This document shows positions 6,615-13,585 of a stretch of 15,791 bases of DNA, one piece after another. The position numbers and the translations under genes are program-made. The stretch lies in NCBI GenBank assembly GCA_031269165.1, contig JAISZQ010000213.1:1-15791 (forward strand), read 5' to 3'. Position 1 is the first letter of the stretch. Every line of letters starts with the position of its first letter. The notes beneath the pieces are model-generated. The model saw nothing but the letters and a program-made list of their open reading frames with translations. It had not been told where the DNA came from and searched no databases. Source of the DNA: Spirochaetaceae bacterium (GTDB taxonomy: Bacteria; Spirochaetota; Spirochaetia; Treponematales; Breznakiellaceae).

Positions 6615-7895
6615 ATGAAAAAATTACTTTGTTCTTTGCTACTGGCGGTATTATTGGCGGGCTTTAACGCCTATGGCGGGGGAAAGCGGCAGGAGGCGGA
6701 TGCCGGAGGGCCGCAGACGGTTACTTTCTGGTACAACAATACCGGGGAGGAGGCCTTGGTATACGAAAAGGCCATTGCCGCCTACAACGCGTCCCAGAGC
6801 GCCTACCGGGTGGAGGGGTTAAGCGTCAACGATCAACAAAAACTGATCGTTGCCATGGCCGGCAACGAAGCCCCGGATGTGGTTCAGGGCTCGAACTCCC
6901 AGATCGTTTCCTATCAGGCTAACGGCCTTCTGTCCAGCCTCAAGCCGTTTATTGACAAGGAAAAGTTTGATCTGACCATCTATTCCAATAAGGCTATAGA
7001 GGCCAACACCGTAAAGGGCGAGGTCTGGGCCTTGCCCTTGACCGGGTACACGATCCAGCTCTTTTATAACAAAGACCTTCTCAAGGCCGCCGGTTTCTCC
7101 GAGCCGCCCAAGACTGTGGAGGAGATGTACGAGATGGCAGTGGCCGCCACGAAGCTGGATGCGTCGGGAAATATTGACATTTTGGGGTATCCCCTCTTCC
7201 CCCTGGCCTCGGCCCGGCAGGAACTGATCTACGCCTTTGGCGGACGTTGGTGGTCTCAGGACGGGAAGACCCTTACTCCCCAAGATCGGGGGGTCATTGA
7301 CAGTTTGACCTACAATGTGCGGTACCGGAATCTGTACGGCATAGAGAAGGTCCAGGCTTTCGTGGCTACCGCCAATACCAACCGATACACCGAACAAGAT
7401 ATGTTCTTCGCGGGGAAGCAACTCTTCCGGCTGGACGGTTCGTGGTTGCCCACGATGATGGCGGGGTTCAAATCCACCGTTAATTACGGCATCGCCCTGA
7501 TACCCGGCACCAAGGCCCGCCCGGAACTCCAGGGTACCAGCCGCTTTGAAACCAACTCTATCTTCATCCCCGTTACCGCCGCCCGGAAAGAGGGCGCATG
7601 GGATTTTGCCAAATGGCTTACCGGGCCCGGGGGAGCGAAGATCATTGATGTGGGTACGGGCAATCTGCCGGCCTTGAAGTCCCTGTACACGGACCCGGAT
7701 ATTCTGGCCAAGCCCGGTTTCCCTGAGTTTATCGAGGCGCTCAAGCTAGAAAAAGGGATACAGTACGCCCAGATTAGCGATTTTGGCGAATATGTTTCCA
7801 TGCTTAACGAATACCTGGACTATGTGTATTCGGGACAGCAGACCCCCGAAGCGGCTATGGAAGCCCTGGCGAACAGGGCTAGGAATCTGAAATAA
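6615..7895 (+). CDS. CUT1-type ABC transporter substrate-binding protein
   Basis: A 426-residue extracytoplasmic binding protein of the UgpB/MalE class (family 1 solute-binding protein). The start MKKLLCSLLLAVLLAG is a signal peptide, and the mature part opens with a Gly/Lys/Gln-rich linker and then QTVTFWYNNTGEE, the usual first strand. Further family features are the APDVVQGSN segment, WALPLTGYTIQLFYNKDLLKAAG and, near the end, AWDFAKWLTGPGGAKI. The expected lipobox cysteine is absent: LAGF replaces LAGC, so the protein may be free in the periplasm or anchored by the uncleaved peptide. GGAGG at 6600-6604 fits either this ATG or the GTG at 6612. The ligand is not predictable; the class usually binds sugars or sugar-linked compounds. 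The first permease gene follows after 39 bp. Confidence 0.88.
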   Translation: MKKLLCSLLLAVLLAGFNAYGGGKRQEADAGGPQTVTFWYNNTGEEALVYEKAIAAYNASQSAYRVEGLSVNDQQKLIVAMAGNEAPDVVQGSNSQIVSYQANGLLSSLKPFIDKEKFDLTIYSNKAIEANTVKGEVWALPLTGYTIQLFYNKDLLKAAGFSEPPKTVEEMYEMAVAATKLDASGNIDILGYPLFPLASARQELIYAFGGRWWSQDGKTLTPQDRGVIDSLTYNVRYRNLYGIEKVQAFVATANTNRYTEQDMFFAGKQLFRLDGSWLPTMMAGFKSTVNYGIALIPGTKARPELQGTSRFETNSIFIPVTAARKEGAWDFAKWLTGPGGAKIIDVGTGNLPALKSLYTDPDILAKPGFPEFIEALKLEKGIQYAQISDFGEYVSMLNEYLDYVYSGQQTPEAAMEALANRARNLK

Positions 7896-7934
7896 CCGTA
7901 GAGGGATGATCTGGGGGATCAAGGGAGTGGCAAG

Positions 7935-8873
7935 ATGAAAAACAGGCGTTTGTCGGAAGAAGTCTTGAGGAATAACCGGAATGGTTTTTTGTTTGCCCTC
8001 CCCTGGATCATCGGTTTTATCTGTTTCAGCGTCTATCCGCTGGCGGCGTCCCTGTACTACAGTTTTACCGCCTTTAATCCGGTAAGCGCTCCCCGGTGGA
8101 TAGGGCTGGAGAATTACCGTTCCGTATGGAGCGATCCGCTTGTGTTCAAAAGCCTGATGAACACCCTGTTTATTGCCTTTGTTTCTACCCCGGCAAATCT
8201 GCTTGTGGCGTTGTTGCTGGGGGCGGTAGTAACAAAGAAATTCCGCTTTCGGGGTGTGGTACGGACTCTGTTCTTTCTTCCCTCCATTATTCCGGCTATT
8301 GCGGCTACGATGGTGTGGATATGGATGTTCGATCCCACCTATGGGTATATCAATACCGTACTGCGCTGGGTTGGAATTCAAGGGCCCGCATGGCTCATGG
8401 ATATGCGCTATACCAAGGCGGCGTTGTTGCTCATGGGAACCTGGTGTACCGGGACCGCCATGCTCATCTGTATGGCCGCCCTGGAAGAAGTGCCGGTCAG
8501 TTACTATGAATCTGCGGAAATGGACGGGGTGGGGCCGATACGGAAATTTATCTTTATCACCCTGCCGTCCATTGCGCATGTGCTGGTGTACCAGGCTATC
8601 TTAAACCTCATCAACGCCTTTCAGTATTTTCAGCAGGTTTACATTATCACCAACGCCAGTACCGGCGCGGGAGCCGGGGCGGGTTATGCCAGCGGCGGGC
8701 CGGGGAACTCCATTCTGATGTACCCCCTGTATATTTTTCACAACGCCTTTGTGTACCTCAAAATGGGCAAAGCCTCCGCTATGGCATGGCTGCTCTTTCT
8801 GATAGTGGCCCTGCTTGCCTTTTTGATGACCAAGGTGAGCCGGGATATTACGTCTAACGCGGGGGGAGAATGA
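7935..8873 (+). CDS. ABC transporter permease, MalF/UgpA type
   Basis: A 312-residue inner-membrane permease of the CUT1 importer class with about six membrane segments. The N-terminal segment is FALPWIIGFICFSVYPLAAS, followed by the periplasmic loop WIGLENYRSVW, which is typical of first permeases. The cytoplasmic EAA loop that contacts the ATPase is ESAEMDGVGPIRKFIFITLP. It pairs with the second permease to form the channel served by the upstream binding protein. A GGGAG ribosome binding site lies seven bases before the ATG. Its stop codon overlaps the start of the next gene (ATGA), indicating tight translational coupling. A Gly/Ala-rich loop (STGAGAGAGYASGGPG) before the last segments is characteristic of such permeases. 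Confidence 0.9.
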   Translation: MKNRRLSEEVLRNNRNGFLFALPWIIGFICFSVYPLAASLYYSFTAFNPVSAPRWIGLENYRSVWSDPLVFKSLMNTLFIAFVSTPANLLVALLLGAVVTKKFRFRGVVRTLFFLPSIIPAIAATMVWIWMFDPTYGYINTVLRWVGIQGPAWLMDMRYTKAALLLMGTWCTGTAMLICMAALEEVPVSYYESAEMDGVGPIRKFIFITLPSIAHVLVYQAILNLINAFQYFQQVYIITNASTGAGAGAGYASGGPGNSILMYPLYIFHNAFVYLKMGKASAMAWLLFLIVALLAFLMTKVSRDITSNAGGE

Positions 8874-9730
8874 TGAATTACACGCTGTTACTGAACAGGA
8901 TAAACGCCAAAGCCGTGGTAAAATCCCTGTTGTTTTTTTTGCTTGTCGCGGTGCTGGGACTGATTTTCTTTTCCCCGTTCCTGATCATGATAACCACGGC
9001 CTTTAAGACCAACCGGGATGCCTTTACCTTGCCGGTAAAGCTCTTTCCCCGGCAGGTGATATTCGATAACTTTCCCAATGCCGTTGCCGCTATACCCTAT
9101 TGGCAGTATATGAAAAATACGGCCTTTATTACGGTGTTTTCCATAGTGGGACAGCTTATAGTAAGCCCGATGGTTGCCTATTCTCTGGCAAAAATACCGT
9201 GGAAGGGGAGCAAGATCATTTCGGGGTTGCTCATGGCTACCATGATGATCCCCTTCACCGTAACGATGATTCCCCTGTACCGGATCTATTCAAAACTGCA
9301 CCTTACCAATACCTATGTCCCCCTCATACTGCCCATGTTTTTCGGCAAGGCGTTTTATATCATCATCGTACGGCAGTTTTTTGCGGGGTTGCCCAATTCC
9401 CTGATGGAGGCCGCCCGCATAGATGGGGCCAATGAATTCCAACGATACCTGTTTATCGCCCTGCCTCTGTGTAAACCGGTGCTGACTACTATCGGCATTT
9501 ATTCCTTTATTGACGCATGGAGCGATTACCTGGCTCCCCTCATCTACATCAGTAAGCCCGACAAACTTACCCTGTCTCTGGGGATGCAGCAGTTTTTAAG
9601 TCTCTATTCGGTGGACTGGGCGTTGCTCATGGCGGCCGCGTTGATTTTTGTAACCCCTGTTGTGCTTTTCTTCTTGTTCTTTCAGCGTTATTTTGTACAG
9701 GGTATCTCCACCAGCGGCCTGAAAGCCTGA
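8870..9730 (+). CDS. ABC transporter permease, MalG/UgpE type
   Basis: A 286-residue second permease of the same importer, with about six membrane segments. The EAA loop is EAARIDGANEFQRYLFIALP. The opening hydrophobic segment is followed by the conserved FKTNRDAF...LFP stretch and then NFPNAV, as in other MalG-type subunits. The gene overlaps the preceding one by four bases; ATG at 8873 is an equally possible start, since the GGGGGAG sequence sits closer to ideal spacing for it. No ATPase gene is adjacent, so the system presumably uses a shared MsmK/UgpC-type ATPase encoded elsewhere. No glycosidase or kinase is adjacent either. Confidence 0.9.
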   Translation: MMNYTLLLNRINAKAVVKSLLFFLLVAVLGLIFFSPFLIMITTAFKTNRDAFTLPVKLFPRQVIFDNFPNAVAAIPYWQYMKNTAFITVFSIVGQLIVSPMVAYSLAKIPWKGSKIISGLLMATMMIPFTVTMIPLYRIYSKLHLTNTYVPLILPMFFGKAFYIIIVRQFFAGLPNSLMEAARIDGANEFQRYLFIALPLCKPVLTTIGIYSFIDAWSDYLAPLIYISKPDKLTLSLGMQQFLSLYSVDWALLMAAALIFVTPVVLFFLFFQRYFVQGISTSGLKA

Positions 9731-9744
9731 AGGAGGGCGTTTCC

Positions 9745-9843
9745 ATGATGCGGGATGCGGGACACTTCGGAACTGAAATATTCGGAGCCGGATGCCTTGA
9801 ATTATTGCGTGAAATGAAAAGGGGTTTTTATGCACAACATTAA
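9745..9843 (+). CDS. Possible 32-residue upstream ORF overlapping the regulator gene
   Basis: A short frame starting MMRDAGHFGTEIF has a strong AGGAGG eight bases before its ATG, better than that of the regulator behind it. It ends with TAA at 9841-9843, overlapping the start of the YheO-type regulator by 14 bases in another frame. It has no recognised homologue and no run of a single amino acid that would suggest attenuation. It may serve as a translational coupler or may be accidental. Confidence 0.35.
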   Translation: MMRDAGHFGTEIFGAGCLELLREMKRGFYAQH

Positions 9844-10507
9844 CGATGAAATGAACAACCTTAAACGCCTCGTGCAGATGCTGGCGGCCCAGTTCGGCGG
9901 CAATACGGAAGTGGTGCTTCACGATCTATCGAAAGATTACCGCCACACCATAGTCGCCATCGAAAACAACCAGGTTACCGGGCGCAAGGTGGGAGACGGC
10001 GGCACGAATCTGGGGCTTGAAGTTTTGCGTAACCCGCCCAATACCAACGGCGACATCTACAATTACTTCAACAAAACGACGGACGGCCGTATGCTGCGTT
10101 CATCCACGCTCTATTTTCGGAATGGTGAAGGCCGGGTCATAGGCTCGCTCTGCATCAATACCGACATAACGCGAATGGTCGAGATGCGCGAAACCCTGGG
10201 CGAGATAGCGATGATCCCCCCGGATAGAAGCGTTGAAGAGGTGTTTGCCAACAATGTGGAAGAATTGTTCGAGTATTTTATCAGGCAGAGCAGAGCCATT
10301 GTTGATAAGCCCGCCGCCGAAATGACCAAAGAAGACAGAATTGAAGTGATACGCTTCCTTGACAGCAAGGGTTTTTTTCTGATAACCCGCGCCGGGGACG
10401 AGGCTTGTAAATTTCTTGCTATTTCAAAATACACGCTGTACAAATATCTTGCCATTGCGCGCGGAAAATCCGTTTCCGATACTATACCGCCGGAAGAAGT
10501 GCCGTAA
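9830..10507 (+). CDS. YheO/DauR-family transcriptional regulator (PAS-like plus HTH)
   Basis: A 225-residue DNA-binding regulator. The N-terminal half matches the YheO-like PAS domain: FGGNTEVVLHDLS, then IENNQVTGRKVGDGGTNLGL and later VIGSLCINTDIT. The C-terminal part is the family's helix-turn-helix, ending in RAGDEACKFLAISKYTLYKYL. Characterised relatives include DauR and DguR of Pseudomonas, which control D-arginine and D-glutamate catabolism, the latter with a RidA-type protein in its operon. That makes this gene a good candidate controller of the deacylase, PLP enzyme and RidA genes here; that link is inference. AAGGGG lies six bases before the ATG. It follows the second permease by 99 bp, partly covered by a short upstream frame. 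Confidence 0.85.
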   Translation: MHNINDEMNNLKRLVQMLAAQFGGNTEVVLHDLSKDYRHTIVAIENNQVTGRKVGDGGTNLGLEVLRNPPNTNGDIYNYFNKTTDGRMLRSSTLYFRNGEGRVIGSLCINTDITRMVEMRETLGEIAMIPPDRSVEEVFANNVEELFEYFIRQSRAIVDKPAAEMTKEDRIEVIRFLDSKGFFLITRAGDEACKFLAISKYTLYKYLAIARGKSVSDTIPPEEVP

Positions 10508-10635
10508 AATCGCCGTAACCCTGCCCTCATAAATTCTATTGAGAAAGGAGCGGCACTTTGTAGAAGGCATGACCGGGGCGGTTAAACAATAATGAGCGGC
10601 TTATGGGTAAAACGAGAAAATTTGCATAAGTCCGT

Positions 10636-10966
10636 CCGCCCGCCAAGGACGGTGCCGTTCACTTTCCCGCTGCCCAAAGTTTCAGGACAGGACCATTGCC
10701 GCCCAAAGAGATATATTCCTCGTAAAAGGGAACGCGGTTTTCGCGGGGGATTGAAGTGTCCATAATCACGCCCGCTAAAAAGGCTTTGCGGCTTTCCCGC
10801 TCAACAAAGGCTTGCGACCGTTTTCGTTCATTCCATACGTTAAACTGCCCCAACCCAATCCCCAGCAAGGCTATAACGGAACCAACTACCAATTCTAACA
10901 TATCGTTCTGCCTCCTAAAAACCCACCCTTCTATTATATCTCAATCCCGTCCTTCGGTCAAGCCAT
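10636..10966 (-). repeat. Tandem duplication, copy 1
   Basis: A 331-bp segment containing the 80-residue gene, its ribosome binding site and about 50 bp of upstream sequence. It matches 11137-11531 almost base for base apart from a 66-bp insertion in the second copy and a few substitutions. The match stops abruptly at CCGCCCGCC on one side and TCAAGCCAT on the other. Conservation extends through the non-coding upstream stretch, which points to a recent duplication. The 151 bp between the YheO-type regulator stop and the gene here show no credible gene. Confidence 0.9.
10659..10901 (-). CDS. Small membrane-anchored protein, paralogue 1
   Basis: An 80-residue protein of unknown function. Residues 1-20 (LELVVGSVIALLGIGLGQF) form a membrane segment. 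A charged helix with NERKRSQAFVERESRKA follows, and then a soluble tail with IPRENRVPFYEEYISLGGNG. I do not recognise the family. The start is well supported by AGGAGG nine bases upstream, and the nearby paralogue keeps the same frame despite substitutions and a 66-bp insertion, which argues that both are coding. The plus-strand frames over this region lack comparable signals. It is oriented opposite to both flanking operons. Confidence 0.7.
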   Translation of the reverse strand: MLELVVGSVIALLGIGLGQFNVWNERKRSQAFVERESRKAFLAGVIMDTSIPRENRVPFYEEYISLGGNGPVLKLWAAGK

Positions 10967-11005
10967 AAAAAACCGCACAAAGGGCGCAATCCCGACTGCG
11001 GTTTT
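10967..11005 (-). terminator. Terminator-like hairpin between the duplicated genes
   Basis: Read on the minus strand, AAAACCGCA pairs with TGCGGTTTT (9 bp, 19-nt loop) and ends in a run of six T (plus 10967-10972). It lies about 155 bp downstream of the second paralogue in its reading direction. The rest of 10967-11136 holds only a small hairpin (GCCAAC/GTTGGC, 11106-11120). Confidence 0.5.
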
Positions 11006-11159
11006 CTGTAGCTCCGCCCTGTAGGGACGAATACCATCCTGCTATGCGCTATTTTTTTGCGCCCTCGCACTGCGGACACCTTCAAGGTTGCGCGGAATAA
11101 CAATCGCCAACGGAGTTGGCAGAACCCGTCACAAAGCCGCCCGCCAAAGACGGTGCCGT

Positions 11160-11468
11160 TCACTTTCCCGCTGCCCAAAGTTTCAGGACAGGACCATGAC
11201 CGCCCAAAGAGATGTATTCCTCGTAAAAGGGAACGCGGTTTTCGCGGGGGATTGGCGTGTCCATAATCACGCCGGCCAAAAAGGCTTTACGGCCTTCCCG
11301 CTCGGCAAAGGCTTGTGCCGCCGCGCTTTCCCGTTCGACAAAGGCTTGCGCCGCCGCACGTTCCCGCTCAACAAAGGCTTGCGACCGTTTTCGTTCGTTC
11401 CATACGTTAAACTGCCCCAACCCAATCCCCAGCAACGCTATAACGGAACCAACTATCAATTCTGACAT
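11160..11468 (-). CDS. Small membrane-anchored protein, paralogue 2 with expanded coiled coil
   Basis: A 102-residue paralogue of the 80-residue protein next door. The membrane segment (residues 1-20) and the tail with IPRENRVPFYEEYISLGG are nearly identical. The difference is a helical linker of three 11-residue units, QAFVERERAAA, QAFVERESAAA and QAFAEREGRKA (residues 30-62), against one unit in the sister gene. Eleven-residue periodicity suits a hendecad coiled coil, so the insertion would lengthen a rod between the membrane and the tail without breaking phase. The ribosome binding site AGGAGG is nine bases before the ATG, exactly as in the sister gene. Function unknown. Confidence 0.7.
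   Translation of the reverse strand: MSELIVGSVIALLGIGLGQFNVWNERKRSQAFVERERAAAQAFVERESAAAQAFAEREGRKAFLAGVIMDTPIPRENRVPFYEEYISLGGHGPVLKLWAAGK
11283..11381 (-). repeat. Three in-frame 33-bp repeats encoding hendecads
   Basis: Three consecutive 33-bp units encode the QAF(V/A)ERE-x-x-x-A pattern. They are similar but not identical at DNA level. The adjacent paralogue holds only one unit, so slippage or unequal recombination at this tract is the simplest explanation. Confidence 0.85.
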
Positions 11469-11652
11469 ATCGTTCTGCCTCCTAAAAACACACCCTTGTT
11501 ATATCTCAATCCCGTCCTCCGGTCAAGCCATCACAGTACCTCGAAATTATTCTAACTGGCGTCCAAAAACAGGGGGCGTGATGCGATTCTCCATTATGGA
11601 ACCGAAAAACCGCCGCAACCCCCCGTTAACCTCATTACGGAAACGGGAACCC

Positions 11653-11677
11653 GTTTCAAAACCTCAAGTTTTGAAAC
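11653..11677. repeat. Perfect 10-bp hairpin upstream of the transketolase genes
   Basis: GTTTCAAAAC (11653-11662) pairs with GTTTTGAAAC (11668-11677), loop CTCAA. The right arm plus AGC recurs at 14692-14704. No T run follows on either strand. The rest of 11532-11753 shows no gene. Confidence 0.7.
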
Positions 11678-11753
11678 AGCTTCTTATTACTTTCGAAAAC
11701 TTATCAATAGAAACGATATGAATTTTCGAAGATTTTTTATTATTTTTGAGTGC

Positions 11754-11782
11754 TTGCGCTTTTTCCGTGCTCTTGGTAAAAT
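11754..11782 (+). promoter_or_regulatory. Candidate promoter for the transketolase-DeoR operon
   Basis: TTGCGC (11754-11759), 17 bp, TAAAAT (11777-11782): four and five matches to consensus. The start point would fall near 11789, giving a very short leader that begins about at the AAGGA ribosome binding site. A more distant promoter cannot be excluded. Confidence 0.45.
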
Positions 11783-11801
11783 AATCGTGAAGGAACAAAA
11801 T

Positions 11802-12602
11802 ATGAATCTTCAAAACAAGGCAAACGACATCAGGCGGATGATCCTGCGCATGGTCACCCGCGCGCGAGGCGGGCATTTGGGGGCGTCCCTTTCCGAGGCG
11901 GACATCCTCACCGCGCTCTTCTTCCATACCCTGCGGCTTTCCCCGGACAACAGGGACGATCCCGACCGGGACCGCTTTGTGCTGAGCAAGGGCCACGCTT
12001 CCGAGGGGCTTTACTGCGTGCTGGCTACAGCGGGCTTTTTCCCCGCATCCTGGCTCGACGAATACCTGAGTGAACAGTGTCCGCTCACCATCCACCCGAC
12101 CAACCATGTGCCGGGGGTCGAGGCCAACACCGGAGCCTTGGGGCACGGCTTTTCGATTGCCGTGGGGATGGCGCTGGGCGCGAAAAAAGCCCATCGTCCC
12201 TGCCGGGTCTTTGTCCTCACCGGGGACGGGGAACTTCAGGAGGGAAGCAACTGGGAAGCGGCAATGACCGCCGCGCATTTCAGGCTGGGGAACCTCGTCT
12301 GGATCATCGATAATAACGGCCTCCAACTCGTCGCCCCGGTGCGGGACACCTTGGGCATCGAGCCGCTGGAAGACAAACTACGGGCCTTCGGCTTCGACAC
12401 CCGCCACGTTGACGGTAACGACGCCGAAAAAGTCGCCGCCCTGCTCGATACGCTGGACTACGAAGGCGGCGTTCCCCATGCCGTCATCGCCAAAACGGTC
12501 AAGGGAAAGGGCGTGTCGTTTATGGAGAACGTCCCCGAATGGCACCACCGTATCCCCACGGACGAAGAATGTGAAAAAGCCCTGCTGGAGATTGCGTCAT
12601 GA
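11802..12602 (+). CDS. Transketolase, N-terminal (TPP-binding) subunit
   Basis: A 266-residue first half of a split transketolase. The thiamine-diphosphate motif is plain: VLTGDGELQEGSNWEAA and on to IIDNNGLQ. Other conserved points are GGHLGASLSEADIL, RFVLSKGHASEGLYC and ANTGALGHGFSIAVGMALGAK. With its partner it transfers two-carbon ketol units between sugar phosphates in the non-oxidative pentose phosphate pathway. The start at 11802 has AAGGA seven bases upstream; the frame is open 28 codons further but without a binding site. It overlaps the second subunit by four bases (ATGA), so the two are made in equal amounts. Such split pairs often sit in sugar catabolic operons and may act on a particular substrate. 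Confidence 0.92.
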   Translation: MNLQNKANDIRRMILRMVTRARGGHLGASLSEADILTALFFHTLRLSPDNRDDPDRDRFVLSKGHASEGLYCVLATAGFFPASWLDEYLSEQCPLTIHPTNHVPGVEANTGALGHGFSIAVGMALGAKKAHRPCRVFVLTGDGELQEGSNWEAAMTAAHFRLGNLVWIIDNNGLQLVAPVRDTLGIEPLEDKLRAFGFDTRHVDGNDAEKVAALLDTLDYEGGVPHAVIAKTVKGKGVSFMENVPEWHHRIPTDEECEKALLEIAS

Positions 12603-13567
12603 GCAACACAAACAACGAAACGGATCTTCGGGAAAAACAGATCGAAACCCTCATCCGCCTTAAAGACGAGGGGCTCAACATCGTCTATTTGGTGAGCGAT
12701 TCGGTAAGTACCAGCAAAGTCAAACCCTTTCTCGCCCGTTTCCCCGAATCGGTGGTAAACGTGGGCATTGCCGAACAGAACCTTGTCGGTGTGGCGGCCG
12801 GCCTTGCCAACATGGACTTCATCCCCTTCACCGGAAACGCCGCACCCTTCCTCATCAGCCGTTCCGCCGAGCAAATCAAGGTTGACGTGGGCTATTCACA
12901 GGCCAACGTCAAACTGAACGGAATGCACGCCGGTTTCAGTTACGGCCTTGACGGAATAACCCATCACGAGGTAAACGACATCAGCGTGATGCGCGGCTGT
13001 CCGCCGCTTACGATTTTTGCCCCTTGCGACGGCCGGGAATGCGCCCGCATGACCGAATACGCTGCCCGGATGCGGGGCCCCTTCTACATGAGCCTCAATT
13101 CCGGCCGCTTCCCGGACATCACGGACATCACGGACGTTGCGGGCGAAGATACCCGCTGGACGCCGGGAAACCCGATACAGGCCGCCGCCGGAAACGACCT
13201 CACCGTTATATGCCTGGGAACCGCCGTTCACGACGCCCTCGAAGCAGTGGCCGCGCTCAAAGGCCGTTTCACGATGGACGTGTTCGCGCTCAGTTCCATC
13301 CGACCCTTTGTTGGGGACAGGCTCGCGGATTCCGTACGGAAAACGGGGCGCGTCCTGACTGTGGAGCAACATTCGACCCACGGCGGCTGCGGCAGTCTTA
13401 TCGCCGAGATGATCGCGGACAAGGGCCTCAACGCGCGGCTTCTGCGGCTCGGCATCCCGGAGGGAAGTTACACAAAAAACGCCCCGACCGCCTTCAATAA
13501 ACACGTTTTCGGCCTTGACGCCGCCGGGATAATCCGCGCCATAGACGATCTGGTAAAACTCACGTAA
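12599..13567 (+). CDS. Transketolase, C-terminal (pyrimidine-binding) subunit
   Basis: A 322-residue second half of the transketolase. VVNVGIAEQNLVGVAAGLA contains the glutamate that activates the cofactor's pyrimidine ring. It is followed by SRSAEQIKVDVGYSQANVK, GMHAGFSYGLDGITHHEVND and IAVMR-like ISVMRGCPP, all as expected for this domain. A C-terminal transketolase domain (VLTVEQHSTHGGCGSLIAEM) completes it. Both halves appear intact, so a functional heterotetramer is expected. It overlaps the first subunit by four bases and is followed by the DeoR gene after 18 bp. Confidence 0.92.
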   Translation: MSNTNNETDLREKQIETLIRLKDEGLNIVYLVSDSVSTSKVKPFLARFPESVVNVGIAEQNLVGVAAGLANMDFIPFTGNAAPFLISRSAEQIKVDVGYSQANVKLNGMHAGFSYGLDGITHHEVNDISVMRGCPPLTIFAPCDGRECARMTEYAARMRGPFYMSLNSGRFPDITDITDVAGEDTRWTPGNPIQAAAGNDLTVICLGTAVHDALEAVAALKGRFTMDVFALSSIRPFVGDRLADSVRKTGRVLTVEQHSTHGGCGSLIAEMIADKGLNARLLRLGIPEGSYTKNAPTAFNKHVFGLDAAGIIRAIDDLVKLT

Positions 13568-13585
13568 ATTTGTTATGCTAGAGTA

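Larger units (their letters stand above)
11137..11531 (-). repeat. Tandem duplication, copy 2
   Basis: A 395-bp counterpart of 10636-10966. The extra length is almost entirely the two added 33-bp units inside the gene. Spacing between copies is about 170 bp of unrelated sequence, so the original duplicated unit was about 500 bp. Confidence 0.9.

Noticed and set aside
10915..11178. Minus-strand open frame of 87 codons between the duplicated genes
   Set aside because: It has no ribosome binding site, covers a terminator-like hairpin and shows no domain.
10594..11266. Plus-strand frames over the duplicated small genes, giving similar basic peptides from both copies
   Set aside because: Their similarity follows from the DNA duplication. 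The minus-strand frames have the strong ribosome binding sites, a membrane segment and a clean in-frame repeat expansion.
11283..11381. Regularly spaced 33-bp repeats that might suggest a CRISPR-like array
   Set aside because: The units are contiguous with no spacers, in frame, and encode a coiled-coil pattern.
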